Part shown: positions 1 to 10,299 of the stretch, one piece after another | Position numbering within the stretch: the first letter of the stretch is position 1 | How the letters are laid out: every line of letters starts with the position of its first letter | Source: Sphaerosporella brunnea | Taxonomy: Eukaryota; Ascomycota; Pezizomycetes; Pezizales; Pyronemataceae | Direction of reading: 5' to 3' | Assembly (NCBI GenBank): GCA_008704415.1 | Contig: VXIS01000072.1 | Coordinates: 62,001 to 126,000 of the forward strand | Length of the DNA: 64,000 bases | The notes under the pieces: generated by a model | Seen by the model: only the letters and a program-made list of their open reading frames with translations | Databases searched by the model: none | What the model was told of the DNA's origin: nothing | Translations under genes and position numbers: made by a program

Positions 1-2775
1 CTAACTGCCAGTCCGCCGGTTGGGCGGTATTTGGGCTGCTTAGGCTGCCAAGACAGCCTGTTGGGCAGTTTGGGCTGCAGAAACCGACGGCCGGGCGGGC
101 GGGCTGAGATGCAAGTAGTACAACTAAAAAAATTAAATCTTTTGGTCCAGAATTCCTGTGAGCTGCGGCCGTCCCAATGCTACAGCTCCCGAAATTGTTC
201 GCTCTGCCCTACGATTCTCGAAATCATTCCCCCTCCCCACAGCCCCCGGAATCATTCTCCTTCACTACAGCTTCCAATCCCTAATTATGCCAGCAGCTTC
301 CCAGTGGTTGAAACATTCGCATGCTTCGATGATGTCTACTTTGAGGCGGGCGCGGCGGTCAGTGATTGTCTGTTTGGCACTTGAAAAGACCCGCTCAACT
401 TCCGCTGACATTGCTGGAATGGTCAAGATTTCCAACGTCATCAAAGCAAGCCTTGGATATGACGTCTGCTTGAGCTGCCAGTATCCAATGAGGTCAGTAA
501 CTGTGGCATCCTGAGCCTCTTTCAGCCAGCGGTGATATTCATCAAGGGCAACTTCATCAACCACCTCCACTGTGCCTGCACTTAGACCAGTTCTCGATTT
601 GGTTTGACGTCCACTCTGTCCTCGTCGTCATTTTCCTTTGACGCTTAATCGGGCTTTTTGACGGAAAGGTGTAGGTGGTGGGGCCCGAACAACCTCCATG
701 ATAAGGGCTTGGAGAAAATCGCTTGATGTCTCACTCCTTATTGGGTTTGCAATCTCATTGCCCTCACCTTTGTACTGCTGCTCCCAGAGGCTTTGGACTA
801 GAAACTTGGCATTCTGGACTCACTCAGTGAAGCCTGAGGTTGTTGGGTGCTCACGCTTTGCCATATTTTTCAAACTCTCTCATTTCAAGCGCGGATCCAG
901 AACGACGGCTGCAAGATACAAGGGAATTTCAGCAGTGATTGCAATATATTTATCAATGTGGTCCAGGCCATTGTTAATGGAGGTCTCCAGAGTATGAAAA
1001 GCGGTTGTAAGATGTTCCTCTTTACCTTTTTCTTGACGACCTTTGAGCTGATTATAGCAGCTAACCAGATGTGATTTCAAGCCAAGCAATGCTTGTAAAA
1101 CTTCCCCAATGGTTTCATGTTGGCCATTCTCTGCATGCCCTTCTAGTGCCTTCGTCGTTTGCTCAAATGGACGCAAGATTAACATGATTTCCTTTAAAAC
1201 TGTCCAGTTTGTGGCGTCTAGTGTATCCTCTTGTAATTCTGTAGTGGCAGTAACAAAGAAGTTGACGTTGTCTTTAAGTTTGATTCCTCACTCTATCATA
1301 GCAAACGTGGCATTCCACCGCGTGTTGTTTTTTGCCACCAAGAGCAAGTCCGCTGCATTGGTGGTTTGATTTGCATCTTCTGTGGTATGAATTGCAAGGA
1401 ATCTCTGAATTTTGCTGCGGTGAACCTCGAACGTAGGTTACTATGTTGCGCAGCTTACCCAATGGGCCAAGCTCACGCCACTCCTCAATCCGTTTCTTTT
1501 CCTGTTGAATGGCTAGAGTTTCTTCTTCGTCAGTCATTGTATCATCTCCAAGTTGAATATTCACGGCGGTGCCATAGAGGATCCGTCTTGCAACTAGATT
1601 TAAAATGTGGCCGAAACAATAAAGCCTTTGTTCTGCTGCCACAAAACAAGAGGTTAAATGGCTGGGATGTGAATGTTCCAAGCGGTGCTCTAGAGTTGTA
1701 AGTGCCGTAGTGTTCGAGGAGGTGTTGTCAAGCATAGAGTATCTTAGCTTTGTACTATGATCCAATCCTAATTGTTTAAGCATTGACAACAGCGTTGCTT
1801 CAATGTTGGCTCCACTGTGAAAACCATCGATCTCTCGCATCCCCAATAGAGTGTTGTGCTTTTCAAAATTGTTATCCATCCAATGAGCGACTATTCCAAG
1901 AATTGGCTTGTTGTAAGACGATGTCCACAACTCAACGTTACAATGTATCCGAAACTGAGAGTCTCGCAAAGCGGCCGTCAACTCTTCGCACGGCATCTGG
2001 TAGAGTTCCATCACTCAATTGCGGACAGTATCAGGACTTTCCGGAAGAAGATCCTGAACTCGAGAATTCAAGTAATAGGGAAGGTTCCGAAAATGTACGT
2101 TCTCTATTTGATGAAAAGCAACGTGAGCGCACACAATCCAGGTATACAGGAGCCCTTTGAAAATGGGGAGCTGAGAATTCTGCTCACGGTTTGAGGGTTT
2201 CTGTTTTAACTCGGCACGCTCTAGGAGTTTTCCCTGCTTTCCAATTCCATGGACTTCATGCAAATGACGAGTAGGCTTGTCTGTGGAGCAGCCGGTAATT
2301 TTGTATTCACGTGGTAGTCTTACTCCATTTTTTTCGTCATCTTCTAGCGACGGACATTCCGAACAACGCCACCATTCCTCCTTGCCTCTCTTTATTTTCA
2401 CCCCATGTAGAACAATATGAGATGTGAGTAGCCGCTTTCTTGATCCTCGGCTTTCCGTTGGTTCAGCCGCAGCTGTTGCCTGGGTATTTGTTGCCGTCTC
2501 GGCCTCAACGGAGTCCGCGGCATTACAGTGCGGCGTACTGGGGTTATTATTTGGCATGGTGAGGTTGAGTGGCCTTGATTTAGCAGCCTGAGGTATTGCC
2601 TAAGCCATCGGAGCTGTACGTGACTCACTTGGTGTCACTCATTCCTTAAGCAGCCCGTCAGCCCGCCCGTCGTTATTTTTCAACAGCCCAGCTAATTAGA
2701 GGAACCGCCTAGCTGTTGCTCTGAAGCAGCGCGCCCAACGCGCCCGGCTTTTTGAGCTGGCCATTAGGAACACTG
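1..2775 (-). mobile_element. hAT DNA transposon, full-length but decayed, left end cut by window edge
   Basis: The right end reads ...GGCCATTAGGAACACTG and stops at 2775. Its reverse complement starts CAGTGTTCCTAATGGCCAG, a hAT-type terminal repeat. The first bases of the window (ctaactgccagtccg) align with that repeat from its seventh or eighth base on, so only a few bases of the left end lie outside. Both subterminal zones are rich in GGGC and GCCC motifs. A broken hAT transposase fills the middle on the minus strand. The same terminal repeat recurs at 4179, 45134 and 63670. The target duplication cannot be checked because the left flank is missing. Assignment to hAT is firm; the exact left end is inferred. 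Confidence 0.85.
265..2557 (-). pseudogene. hAT-family transposase, broken by a stop and frameshifts
   Basis: A DDE-type DNA transposase that would cut and paste the element around it. The N-terminal part (2557-2015) has a BED-type zinc finger: CSEC followed by HLHEVH, about residues 68-105. A TGA just after 2015 interrupts it, and the same frame then resumes to about 1430 through the catalytic region (ILGIVAHWMD, GHILNLVARR). A frameshift near 1430 moves coding to another frame (NNTRWNATFAMI near 1290-1330). A helical segment follows at 1185-880 (LAAVVLDPRLK). The C-terminal dimerisation domain is at 570-265, with PAMSAEVERVFSSAKQTITD, the most conserved hAT signature. About 300 bases at 570-880 are poorly readable. 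Start chosen at the ATG at 2557. With several lesions it cannot be functional as read. Confidence 0.88.
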
Positions 2776-2866
2776 GTTCTGGCGTCCTGGTGTTTTGGCG
2801 TCCATTGTTTTCTCGTTGCAAGGCATCAATAACCGGGCGCATCTCTTCACCCAAGTTCCCCAACTG

Positions 2867-2950
2867 TACAAAAACCACAAAATCTCTTGGAGACCACCAA
2901 TATTGGGTACAAAAACCACAAAATCTCTTGGAGACCACCAATATAGGGGG
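2867..2950. repeat. Two tandem copies of a ~41-bp unit
   Basis: The unit begins acaaaaaccacaaaatctct and ends in accaccaatat; it is present twice head to tail with almost no differences, so the duplication is recent. It lies just outside the hAT element and has no visible coding role. Confidence 0.85.
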
Positions 2951-3289
2951 AAGCGTGATGGGCGACGCCTCTTTAGAAAATGTGGCAACGAGGTAGTGAC
3001 TACCATGTCGGTTGGCAGCGCTGTTGCTGATAGACGTTGATACACAGAGTATCAGCGGACAGGCAGTGAGTGTGGCTGGCTGGGAAGTTTGTAGATTCAT
3101 ATTTATGACGTGTTGTCTTGGATTGAGAATTTCCTTTGGTCTTTGTAGCTTGTCCTAGCACAAGTGGCGAACGGTCGCGGGGTTGTCGTTGTCGCCAGGG
3201 ATCATTTGACCGCGGAGCGCGGACCCCATTCTGGTTTTCCTGTGACTGTATTTTGTCATCACCCAGGCATATATCGTGGCTACAATGAA

Positions 3290-3960
3290 TGTTTTAAATA
3301 TTACGAGAACGTGGCGGAGAGGGTACTGCCTTATACAGCGTGTCGGCTGGTATATTCGAAATAGAATCCAGCAATTCAGCAGAATGACAAGATCCCATCC
3401 TGCGGACCGAAGGGGTACAGCGAACCTGATCTACATGAGGAATTGAATGTGCTTCACAACATCCCAAGTCCGCATAGCCCAACGGTAGAGCGTGCCGCCC
3501 TTCAGTGCCTTCCAAAGATACTGGAGTCCGATAGGCGAATCCGGGTTCGAATCCCGGTGTGGGCATCTCTTTTTTTTTTTTGTGCGTGCATGGGTCCTGA
3601 TCATGATGTATACCTCAGTATCTTGCCCGGCGTGCGCCTCAGCCGTTGGCTTTACCCATTGTTGAATTCAGGGGACTCACCATTATGTATGAATGTACTG
3701 CTTCTGGCATGCGCTGGAAGGTAGCACGTACTTCGTTCAGCGAATGTCTGTTGGAGTTGTATCGTTACTATTAATCTGCGGTATTCACATATACTCTTTC
3801 TCGCGCATCAAGTTACAAACAAGGATTTGGACATGTACAGGACTCACCATCGCTGTCCCATCCGCTCTCGGACAGTGGTGTCCGTGGCTGTCTCTCAACA
3901 ATAATTCCGATTGCTCCTGTTCATATTACAACATTCATTCGCTGGTTGACCTGGTAGAAA
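3290..3960 (+). repeat. Dispersed repeat carrying a tRNA-like gene, copy A
   Basis: At least 180 bases upstream of the tRNA-like gene and about 300 downstream recur elsewhere in the window. Shared upstream blocks are ggtactgcc...gaaatagaatccagc, acaagattccatcc, accgaaggggt, ctgatctacatga and acatcccaagt. Shared downstream blocks are gcggtattcacat, gttacaaacaaggatttg and gactcaccatcgctgtccca. Copies B (4000), D (11860) and E (10740) share subsets. No protein frame or terminal repeats were found, so the class of element is unknown. Confidence 0.7.
3468..3565 (+). ncRNA. tRNA-like Pol III gene, copy 1
   Basis: The 98-nt sequence has a 7-bp acceptor stem (GTCCGCA with TGTGGGC, all pairs possible counting G-U) and a D arm with an A box (TAGCCCAACGGTAGAGC). 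Its T arm is perfect (CCGGG TTCGAAT CCCGG, B box) and the discriminator is A. A T-run starts four bases later, as expected for Pol III termination. Between the D and T arms are 48 bases instead of about 22, with a short TGCC/GGCG helix and an inner CTTCAGT/ACTGGAG hairpin. I could not place a standard 7-base anticodon loop, so no amino acid is assigned. It could be an intron-bearing tRNA of odd form, a tRNA-derived pseudogene or a SINE-like module. Confidence 0.7.
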
Positions 3961-3999
3961 TGGAACCCTCGCGACTACAACCATGTTGATTTCGATGAT

Positions 4000-4178
4000 C
4001 ATTAAAACCTGGAGGAGGAGGTACCTCGCCGTATGGTGTTTCCGATGACATATTTCAAACAGGATTCTGCCAGCAAGTTGAAGGACAAGATTTTATCCTG
4101 GTGACCGACGGGTGACAGCGAGCTCGAGGTCTGCATGACGTTTTGCATGTTAACAATAACATCCCAAGTGCACATACG
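4000..4178 (+). repeat. Dispersed repeat copy B, cut by a hAT insertion
   Basis: Shares with copies A and D the blocks ggacaagattttatcctgg, gtgaccgacgggtgacagc, gaggtctgcatga and aacaataacatcccaagtg. The match stops at cacatacg, where the hAT element at 4179 begins, a few bases into what would be the tRNA-like gene. No convincing remainder of the tRNA-like gene is seen after the hAT element. Confidence 0.65.
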
Positions 4179-4757
4179 CAGCGTTCCTAATAGCCACCCC
4201 AAAAAGCCCGGCTGTGCGGGCGGGCTGCCAAAAGGCCACAGCCCTGCTGTCTCAAACCACGACGGGCTCGCTGCCGGGCTGCCAAGCACTTGATGTTGAA
4301 GCGCCATGCGCTTTCGTGATTGGCGCTCGCCATTGAATTAAGAGATTTGGGGTTCAGAGGTTTGGTGAGTGTTTTGTGGTTGAACTGTTTGTACACAGCT
4401 TCTCACCTTCCAACTCTCGTCCTTGAGACTAGACGGCAATAAACCACAACTTCCTCGTGTGCTTCTCTCTCTCTGTTCGGGGCCCCCAGTATCCTTACGG
4501 ATCTCTGGTCTTTCGGCGACGCCTCAGTACCAAACGTCGTGCAAAACTTAAGACTGAGTTGAACCCATCCGTTTGACTTAGTTACGTGGTAAACGAAAAA
4601 AACTGATAAGTGTTTTCTATGTAGCTCTTGCTCCATTTCCCATCGCGCATCATCCTGCATCCGCTGGAAAGCTGCCAGCCAGCCGGATGTCCGCTCAGCC
4701 CAAAAAGCCCTGCTGATTTTTCGATCCGCCAACGGGCGGGCTGGCTACTAGGAACAG
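4179..4757. mobile_element. Non-autonomous hAT element (MITE-like)
   Basis: The left end reads CAGCGTTCCTAATAGCCACC, one base different from the CAGTGTTCC terminal repeat. The right end, reverse-complemented, reads CTGTTCCTAGTAGCCAGCCC, lacking the first two bases of the repeat. Flanks cacatacg and catatact match at 6 of 8 positions, a decayed target duplication. The interior is GC-rich near the ends and has no transposase. The element at 63670 shares most of this sequence but lacks about 240 internal bases. A 109-codon minus-strand frame at 4403-4732 has no recognisable content. Confidence 0.72.
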
Positions 4758-5245
4758 CATATACTTCAACACTATTCTGTCACATTCCATCAGTGCAGAT
4801 GGATTGCTTAAAAGCTGGCTCAATCACAAGAGCCTCGATGACTGGGAACTTCACGGTATCAGTGATAATTCTACAATCAGGGATGCCGCCCATCGACGGA
4901 GAGAGGTTGAGGATTCTTTCAGTCGCCAGAATTGAGGACGCCGGAGAGAGCTATGGTCATGCCCAGGGCACGGCGGCCATGCAAAGCGAGGGCCCGGCGG
5001 CCTTGCAAATAGAGAGTGGGGCGGCCGGTCACAGCACGAGATACACCCAGTCTGATCAGTGTGGACGTGAGGATGATGCCCATAGTGCTGCCGATAGTCG
5101 CCATGCTGAGCGTCACAAGCATCCGGATGAAGGCGACACCGAGGGCATAAAGTCAAAGCAGGAAACTGACCTGGAAGGCATTGGTACCGGATCAGATCTG
5201 TCAGATATATACTGGTATGCCGATGTCTACCAGGCCGCTGCATAA
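4758..5245. other. No recognised gene
   Basis: A plus-strand open frame ends at 5245, but it begins inside the hAT element and its low-complexity sequence (repeated GHAQGTAAMQSEGPAA-like stretches) matches no family I know. I treat it as chance. Confidence 0.4.
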
Positions 5246-5289
5246 CTCAGGTCTCCATAACACTTAAACTGTGCACAATAACATCCCAA

Positions 5290-5384
5290 GTGCGCATAGC
5301 TCAACGGTAGAGCCTGCCGCCCTTCAGTTCTGCTAGATACTGAAGTCCGATAGGCGAATCCGGGTTTGAATCCCGGTCTGCACA
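5290..5384 (+). ncRNA. tRNA-like Pol III gene, copy 2
   Basis: 95 nt with A box TAGCTCAACGGTAGAGC and B box GGGTTTGAATCCC. The acceptor stem GTGCGCA/TCTGCAC has one mismatch. The central part keeps TGCC...GGCG and a perfect CTTCAGT/ACTGAAG hairpin around a 10-base loop. A run of about 18 T follows from 5387. The upstream block aacaataacatcccaagt is shared with copies 1 and 3 and with repeat copy B. Same uncertainty over the anticodon as copy 1. Confidence 0.68.
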
Positions 5385-5404
5385 AGTTTTTTTTTTTTTT
5401 TTTT

Positions 5405-6890
5405 CCCAAAACGTGAACACACACCCAGGGTTGAAACATCCGTTGCCCGGCGCTGTAAGCGAGCAAGTGATACTCTAAGATTCCTCGCTCCACAGTTAGT
5501 GGCAGGAGCTCTGCCCCGAGTGCTGCAATTGAGGCGATATTGAGCGATTGCGGTGACTTGTATACACGTTATCGACGAAGTGCTGTGTTCCATAAACATA
5601 TCCAGCGGTGTAGGCTGCCAGAATACGCTCCACCCTTTGTCAGTACCCCACTATTGGCTCAGGCTTTCAAACCCTGAGGAACTTTTGCGCCGAGCGCACT
5701 CAGGGTATACCCACAGTTGTTCGTGGGGAACACTTTTGTTACTTCCTGCAAGTACTCAACTGCATTTGTTTCCAGGTCAAATTTGGGTCAATTTGGCCAC
5801 TATCGGGCATCCCCGCTTCAAGCTGGGTATTATGGTATTCGAAGTCGTGCCCTTGAGGAATCACGTCTCAAGCGCAGCGAGTGCATTATTCTAGACAGGC
5901 TGGATCCAGGTTACCATCTTCCTTACGACATTCAACTCCTTTGGAATGTCGTGAGTGATATTGCTACAGGTTCTTCCTCGGCCGTCGCCTCAGCTGCGGC
6001 TTGCGCCTCAAAGGCAGCCTGCGCAGCTTCAGCTGCAGCTAGTCCCTCGGCGTGCCTTCTTGTGCTCTCTAAGGCGATGTGCACGGGCTGTTCGTGTGTG
6101 ATCTATCCATTGTGAAAGCTTGAGAAAAGAGACTTCAAGTTCTCCAACGACTTCAAGATCTGGACAGTGCATTTCTGATGTATTGAGGACAGCATATACC
6201 GCGCGAAACGCGGGTGCTCATTGCCTCACACACAGCCGGGTAAGAGATGTTGCAAGTACTCTTTGCTTTAAGGTTCAGGGCTGCCTGCGTGATAGTTTGC
6301 CAGTCCGTCGATGGGGCTGTTTGCACGGGGTACTGGTTGCTGTTGATATGCGAACGAGGACACGACGTGGGTTGCACATCTGCTTCAATCTTTACTGTGA
6401 GTAGCTCACACTCAATATCTCCTAGTATCTGCTCGCGGTGTAGACAGCGACGAACGCCAACATTCACGTCGACATCTGTGAGCCCGCCTTGGAACTATAT
6501 CTTCATGGGGGTTGCAAGGGCGAAATTTTGGCTGTGTACGACCAAAATTCAGCAGTCACCTGACGCAGCCTGTAGTTCCCGGTTTCCATTCTGCAGTGTG
6601 GCAGGTGGAGGGCGATTGTGTTTCCCGGTGTCCTTTGGCCGCTGGCCATGGCAAGTCGCCTGTCCCTATTGTGGCTCCGTCATGCGGCGTGTACCGTTCA
6701 TTCATTACCCTCCTGCCTCGCTGGTTCGCTTATGCGCTTCGAGATTATGGGGTGTGCAATAGATGAAGGCGTGCTATGCTGAACTTTGTTGGTCACAACA
6801 TAATCTGGTCACGATTGACGACAAAGCACACCGCAAAGTGCATTTTTTATCATTATTGTGCTGCAGAAATTAACCCATGGCGGCGCATTT
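5405..6890. other. No recognised gene
   Basis: Several short open frames overlap on both strands without motifs. At 5985-6065 there is a stretch of alternating gcc/gct/tca codons that reads as Ala/Ser-rich on one strand and Ala/Glu-rich on the other. Nothing else stands out. Confidence 0.5.
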
Positions 6891-6899
6891 CCGCTCCGC

Positions 6900-7315
6900 T
6901 TACTCGTCGATCACGGCCTCGAAGCGGTATCCCCAACCACGAGGGAACTGCTGGTACTGCAGTCCGTGATAGCATAGCTGGATCGATTAGCTCCGGTGTC
7001 CATTACAATCCCAGCTGGAAGATTCTTACGTTTGCAACTCTGTGGTTCATGGGGGGCAAGCTGTTGCCCTCCTCATCAATGAAGACAATGTGGTCGGACA
7101 CAATGCCAAACTCGTGGGCGAGGAGGTAACAGAGCCACTGGAGTGTCTCGCCGGCGGGCACCCTGATTGTCATAGGGTCTGCAATCAAGTGCGGTTAGGA
7201 CTGTTCAATTTCGATCATGCGAGACTCAGGGTTGCGTACCTATCAAACCGTGGGCGGTGATGACCACGACGATGTCAGCACCGTCTGGTGGGGTGGAGCG
7301 CTGGTTTTTTCCCAT
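6900..7315 (-). CDS. Small three-exon gene, predicted ubiquitin-like (beta-grasp) protein, 93 aa
   Basis: The coding sequence is the join of 7240-7315, 7030-7178 and 6900-6956 on the minus strand. Both introns (61 and 73 nt) are GT-AG, and intron 1 has a CTAAC branch-like site near its 3' end. The phases fit exactly (76, 149 and 57 nt). The start is the first ATG after a TATA box. The product runs MGKNQRSTPPDGADIVVVIT, a short turn, TIRVPAGETL, a helix QWLCYLLAHEFGI, HIVFIDEEGNSL, and ends GYRFEAVIDE. That strand-strand-helix-strand-strand order and length resemble the ubiquitin/SUMO fold, but there is no terminal Gly-Gly, so conjugation is not implied. AT-rich sequence with AATAAT follows the stop. 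No lesions were seen, unlike nearly everything around it. The fold is inference; the gene structure is read directly. Confidence 0.75.
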
Positions 7316-7319
7316 GTTG

Positions 7320-7400
7320 GATTGATTGTGATGGTAGCGGTGGATGGAATTGATTGTGATTGTATGGCGGTGGATGGAGAGTTCCCCGCCATTTATATCG
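7320..7400 (-). promoter_or_regulatory. Core promoter of the 6900-7315 gene: TATA box and duplicated leader
   Basis: Read on the minus strand, GATATAAATGG lies at about 7389-7399, roughly 80 bases before the ATG at 7315. Between them an approximately 30-bp segment containing ttgattgtgat and ggcggtggatgga is present twice in tandem. Confidence 0.55.
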
Positions 7401-8190
7401 GTGGCGAGGGTTCAAAGACGGGGTGTAAATTATCGGTTGCATACAAGTGGGTGCAACTGTGGTGTTCAAAATCGCTCTGTTCGTAAATCCCTACCGATGA
7501 TAGAATTGGCTGTTTCCGAATTGCGTGTAGAAATGTTGGGTACAGATAGGTTAGAATGACGCCCACCACATTCCCACATGGCGCCGTCGACCATCCCCTT
7601 CAGCGCTCTTAGTGGACGCCCTGGCTCGCCGCTCCGCTGCGAGGGGCGGCAGCGACCTCAGCTCCTGGTGGAGGACCCTCGCAAAGTTGCAGCGCTCGTT
7701 GACGATGTACCATAGTCAGACGACTTTTAATGTTGAAAAGGATTTGATTCGGGTGAGACCTAAGTGACGGATATAGGACGCCCGACCGCATGAGGGTGGG
7801 CAAGGAACCGGTGCGAAACTGGAAAAGGCCGCCTGGAGAAAAGGCCGCCTGGATTGTGCCAGAAACGCCCCTTGTTGATATGGGCTGTCGTGTTTCTTCG
7901 GTGGGTTGCTGCCAGAGCATTTGGCATGGGAGGGCGTCCGCCAGGTTGCTGTTCATAACGTTTCAGTCCGTGGGTTGTCTTTCACACCCACTGACATTCC
8001 GTAAAACTTAGAACAGATCTGGTAGGCATTAAATTTGATCATCCGGTGAACTCAAGCTGGGCTGGTCTGGGCTGGAATCGGAGTGTACTGCGACCATGCA
8101 AGTGAACGTTTCCCTGGTCATGGAATGGCGGCGACCCCAACCTGCCACCCCTATTGCCCCAGCATCCTTGAACTGCGCCCCGAGACTGGC
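7400..8190. other. No recognised gene
   Basis: A minus-strand frame of 115 codons (7609-7956) has no motif and ends in low-complexity GA/GC-rich sequence. Some bases at 7935-7955 (ccaggttgctgttcat) recur at 47222, which suggests a shared repeat too short to classify. Confidence 0.4.
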
Positions 8191-8197
8191 TCGAGTA

Positions 8198-8350
8198 TGT
8201 TGACAATAGGTTTCCCGCAGTAGACAATAAGAACGTAGATAGAAGAGATATATTCAAGGTACAGAGCTAGGTGCGACTTGCTGCTCCTTAAGAGGTAGAA
8301 ACGAGCACTACACTAGTTCATACTCGGATCTACTCGAGAGTCATACTTCA
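8198..8350 (-). repeat. 3' LTR of the degenerate Copia element
   Basis: 153 bp, beginning tgttgacaatagg and ending catacttca on the plus strand. Aligned without gaps to 9933-10085. Confidence 0.8.
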
Positions 8351-8576
8351 TGCCTCAAAACTTCCCCTATGCGAGCATGAGCTATTTTTCCAATCCTCCA
8401 CAATCCGTCAGATCCATCGCTTTCACGACAATCACATGTTTGGGAAATCCAAACAGCTTCGTCCATTCATCACAAGAGATGCTCACATTCAAGCAGCCTC
8501 CTTCCTTGTCGAGTTGTCGCATGCCTTCGTAGACAGCTTAAAACCGGTTGCAGCGGTGTCTGCAACCGGGTCCTTC

Positions 8577-9179
8577 TTAGCAGTGCGATCCATCATGGCG
8601 CCTGCTGTCTGAGCATAAACGGTGTCCATCTTCTGCATCCGCATCATCGTGCTCATTATCGTCGTCGATTACAATTTCAGGGTGTTGGCTGTCTTCGAGC
8701 AACGGCCCTAGTTGCATCGCAATCTTCTTTTCGGTTCTTCGTTGAGCTTTTACGTCGCTCGTGGGGTCGCCAGTATGCTCCATTCCGAATCTGGTCAGGA
8801 CTTTCGTTATATACGCTGTCTGGGATATCCATATCTGACGCTTCACGCGATCCCGCCGAATCACGATCCCGACGTCGGTAAACGTCGGCTCCCCTATCAC
8901 TCCCCCTTTTGCGGAAGAAGGTCGCGTCTGTTGTTGTCCGTCGAAGGCAGCTTGCCTCTCATTTCTCTGCTTTGTCGGGCTGTCGTATCCGGCTGTCTTT
9001 CCGTCCAAAGACGGCCTCTCTTGCTTTCTCCATTCGACGAAAGAAGTTCTGTCCACGGTGGGACTAGCTTTCGTCGTTTTGATATCTTTTCGCGAAGTAG
9101 GCTTTTTTGTCGGCGAATTCGGACCCATCCGCCTCGCGATGTCCTTCGCCGCATCCGTCGCTGCTGATTGTGTCTCCAT
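8577..9179 (-). pseudogene. Copia reverse-transcriptase C-terminal fragment with scrambled surroundings
   Basis: The segment around 8750-8880 reads IWISQTAYITKVLTRFGMEH, the stretch that follows the polymerase fingers and palm in Copia pol (compare YINQSGYIAKVLEQFGM in the intact element at 26941-28875). Sequence before it, rich in Lys/Arg and Thr, and after it, Asp/Glu-rich, does not match pol. The rest of pol is missing. It is a fragment and cannot act. Confidence 0.65.
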
Positions 9180-9720
9180 CTTGTTTTCCAGCGAGCTCTT
9201 TCGTCTTCTGCATGTCGTCTTTTCCTTCGTCGACGGCTTCTTCGGCTTCGGTTCTGAAGTCGTCCTTTCGCCGACGGCTTTTCTTTGATCTCGGTCTCAA
9301 GTCGTCCTTTCGTTGACGGCTCCATTTGTTTTTCCGCCCGCAACCCAGGCCATCCGGGTAAGCTATAGTCGTTTTTCGTCTCTCAAACGGCTCTTCTAGC
9401 TTCAGTTGTCTTAAGCCCACGACTGAGGCTTTCGGTGAGCTAAGATCGCGCTGTCGTATCCGCAGTCCATCCTCCAAGCTCCAGTTGTCTTAAGCCCACA
9501 ACTTCAGGCTGTCGGTGAGCCACGATCGTTTCCCTGCGATACCTCAAGCGATTCTCCAAGCTCCTGCGGTGAGCTACAACTGCTTTTCTTCGATCTGGAA
9601 ACGATCCTCCAAGCTGCAGTTGTCTTGAGCCCACAACTCAGGCCTCCGGCGAGCTAAGATCGCGGCCAATCCTCCAAGCTCCAGTTGTCTTAAGCCCACA
9701 ACCTCCGGCTTTCAGCTGCT
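9064..9720 (-). pseudogene. Copia gag-like fragment with repeated VVGLRQLELGG peptide
   Basis: On the minus strand the peptide VVGLRQL(E/K)LG recurs several times, each followed by a DR-(R/E)-T-IAH-like segment. At DNA level this is a unit of roughly 70-100 bp containing caagctccagttgtcttaag and aagcccacaact, seen near 9396, 9477, 9612 and 9679 on the plus strand. The same peptide occurs once in the gag-like ORF at 18.9-19.2 kb (PEVVGLRQLELGGSF), which links the two elements. Function of the repeat is unknown. Confidence 0.55.
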
Positions 9721-9932
9721 CAAACATGTGCATAGCAGCTCGAGCTGCATTTTCCAACAGCGCACAGTCCGCGCTGCTCAGACCTGTCCAATAGCAGGTC
9801 GGTTTCCGACCCTGTTGCGACTGCTCTTTGGGGGTCTCCGCTTCTGCTGCGGCGCCTGTGTCGATCTTCGTCGTCGCGTCTCTTCCTGGCGTTGTCTGTT
9901 CTTGTCGAAGTCGTAGCGCCGGGCTCACAACC

Positions 9933-10085
9933 TGTTCACGATAGGTTTTGCGCAGTGGACACTAAGAACGTAGGTAGAAGACATATGTTGAAGGTACCGA
10001 GCTAAGTGCAAGTTGCTGCTCCTTCAGAGGCAGAAACGAGCACTACACTAGTTCATACTCGGATCTACTAGATAGTCATACTTCA
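9933..10085 (-). repeat. 5' LTR of the degenerate Copia element
   Basis: 153 bp with the same ends and length as 8198-8350. The adjoining gggctcacaacc (9921-9932) is the primer-binding site in minus orientation. Confidence 0.8.
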
Positions 10086-10299
10086 TGTGTCAACAGAGTA
10101 CGCTTTACTCGCGATCACAACTGGGCATGTTTTCTCTGCCCCTTGCTAGAGGGTGAGCTCCGCTCAGGGCCCTGCCCGCGGTGACTATTATGGACAGCGT
10201 GGAGATGGCAGACAAGGGTCGAATGCGATGATCAAGCGTTACAGAGGAGCAGCGGCTTGTATGAACACCTGCCGTCACCAGAAAACAGTGAAGATCATT

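Larger units (their letters stand above)
8198..10085 (-). mobile_element. Old, internally deleted Copia-type LTR retrotransposon
   Basis: Two 153-bp direct repeats (8198-8350 and 9933-10085) with TG...CA ends bracket a short interior containing gag-like and reverse-transcriptase remnants on the minus strand. The base next to the 5' LTR starts a primer site (minus strand GGTTGTGAGCCC) matching the anticodon region of initiator tRNA-Met, as in the intact Copia element at 25869. A purine-rich tract (AGGGGAAG) precedes the 3' LTR. The two LTRs differ at about 20 of 153 positions by eye, so the insertion is old. Flanks gagta and tgtgt do not match. At 1.9 kb it lacks integrase and most of the polymerase. 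Confidence 0.75.

Noticed and set aside
3468..3565. Selenocysteine tRNA, because of CTTCA(G) near the centre and the ~98-nt length
   Set aside because: The bases around CTTCAGT do not form an anticodon stem (GCC faces GCC), the acceptor is 7 bp in place of 8-9, and the D arm is of class I type. An anticodon cannot be assigned.
4403..4732. 109-codon ORF inside the hAT MITE as a gene
   Set aside because: It overlaps terminal-repeat zones, is not kept in the sister element at 63670, and has no transposase motif.
8350..8576. RNase H of the old Copia element
   Set aside because: The minus-strand reading (AVYEGMRQLDKEGG, DEWTKLFGFPKH) shows none of the expected RNase H motifs, so I do not assign it.
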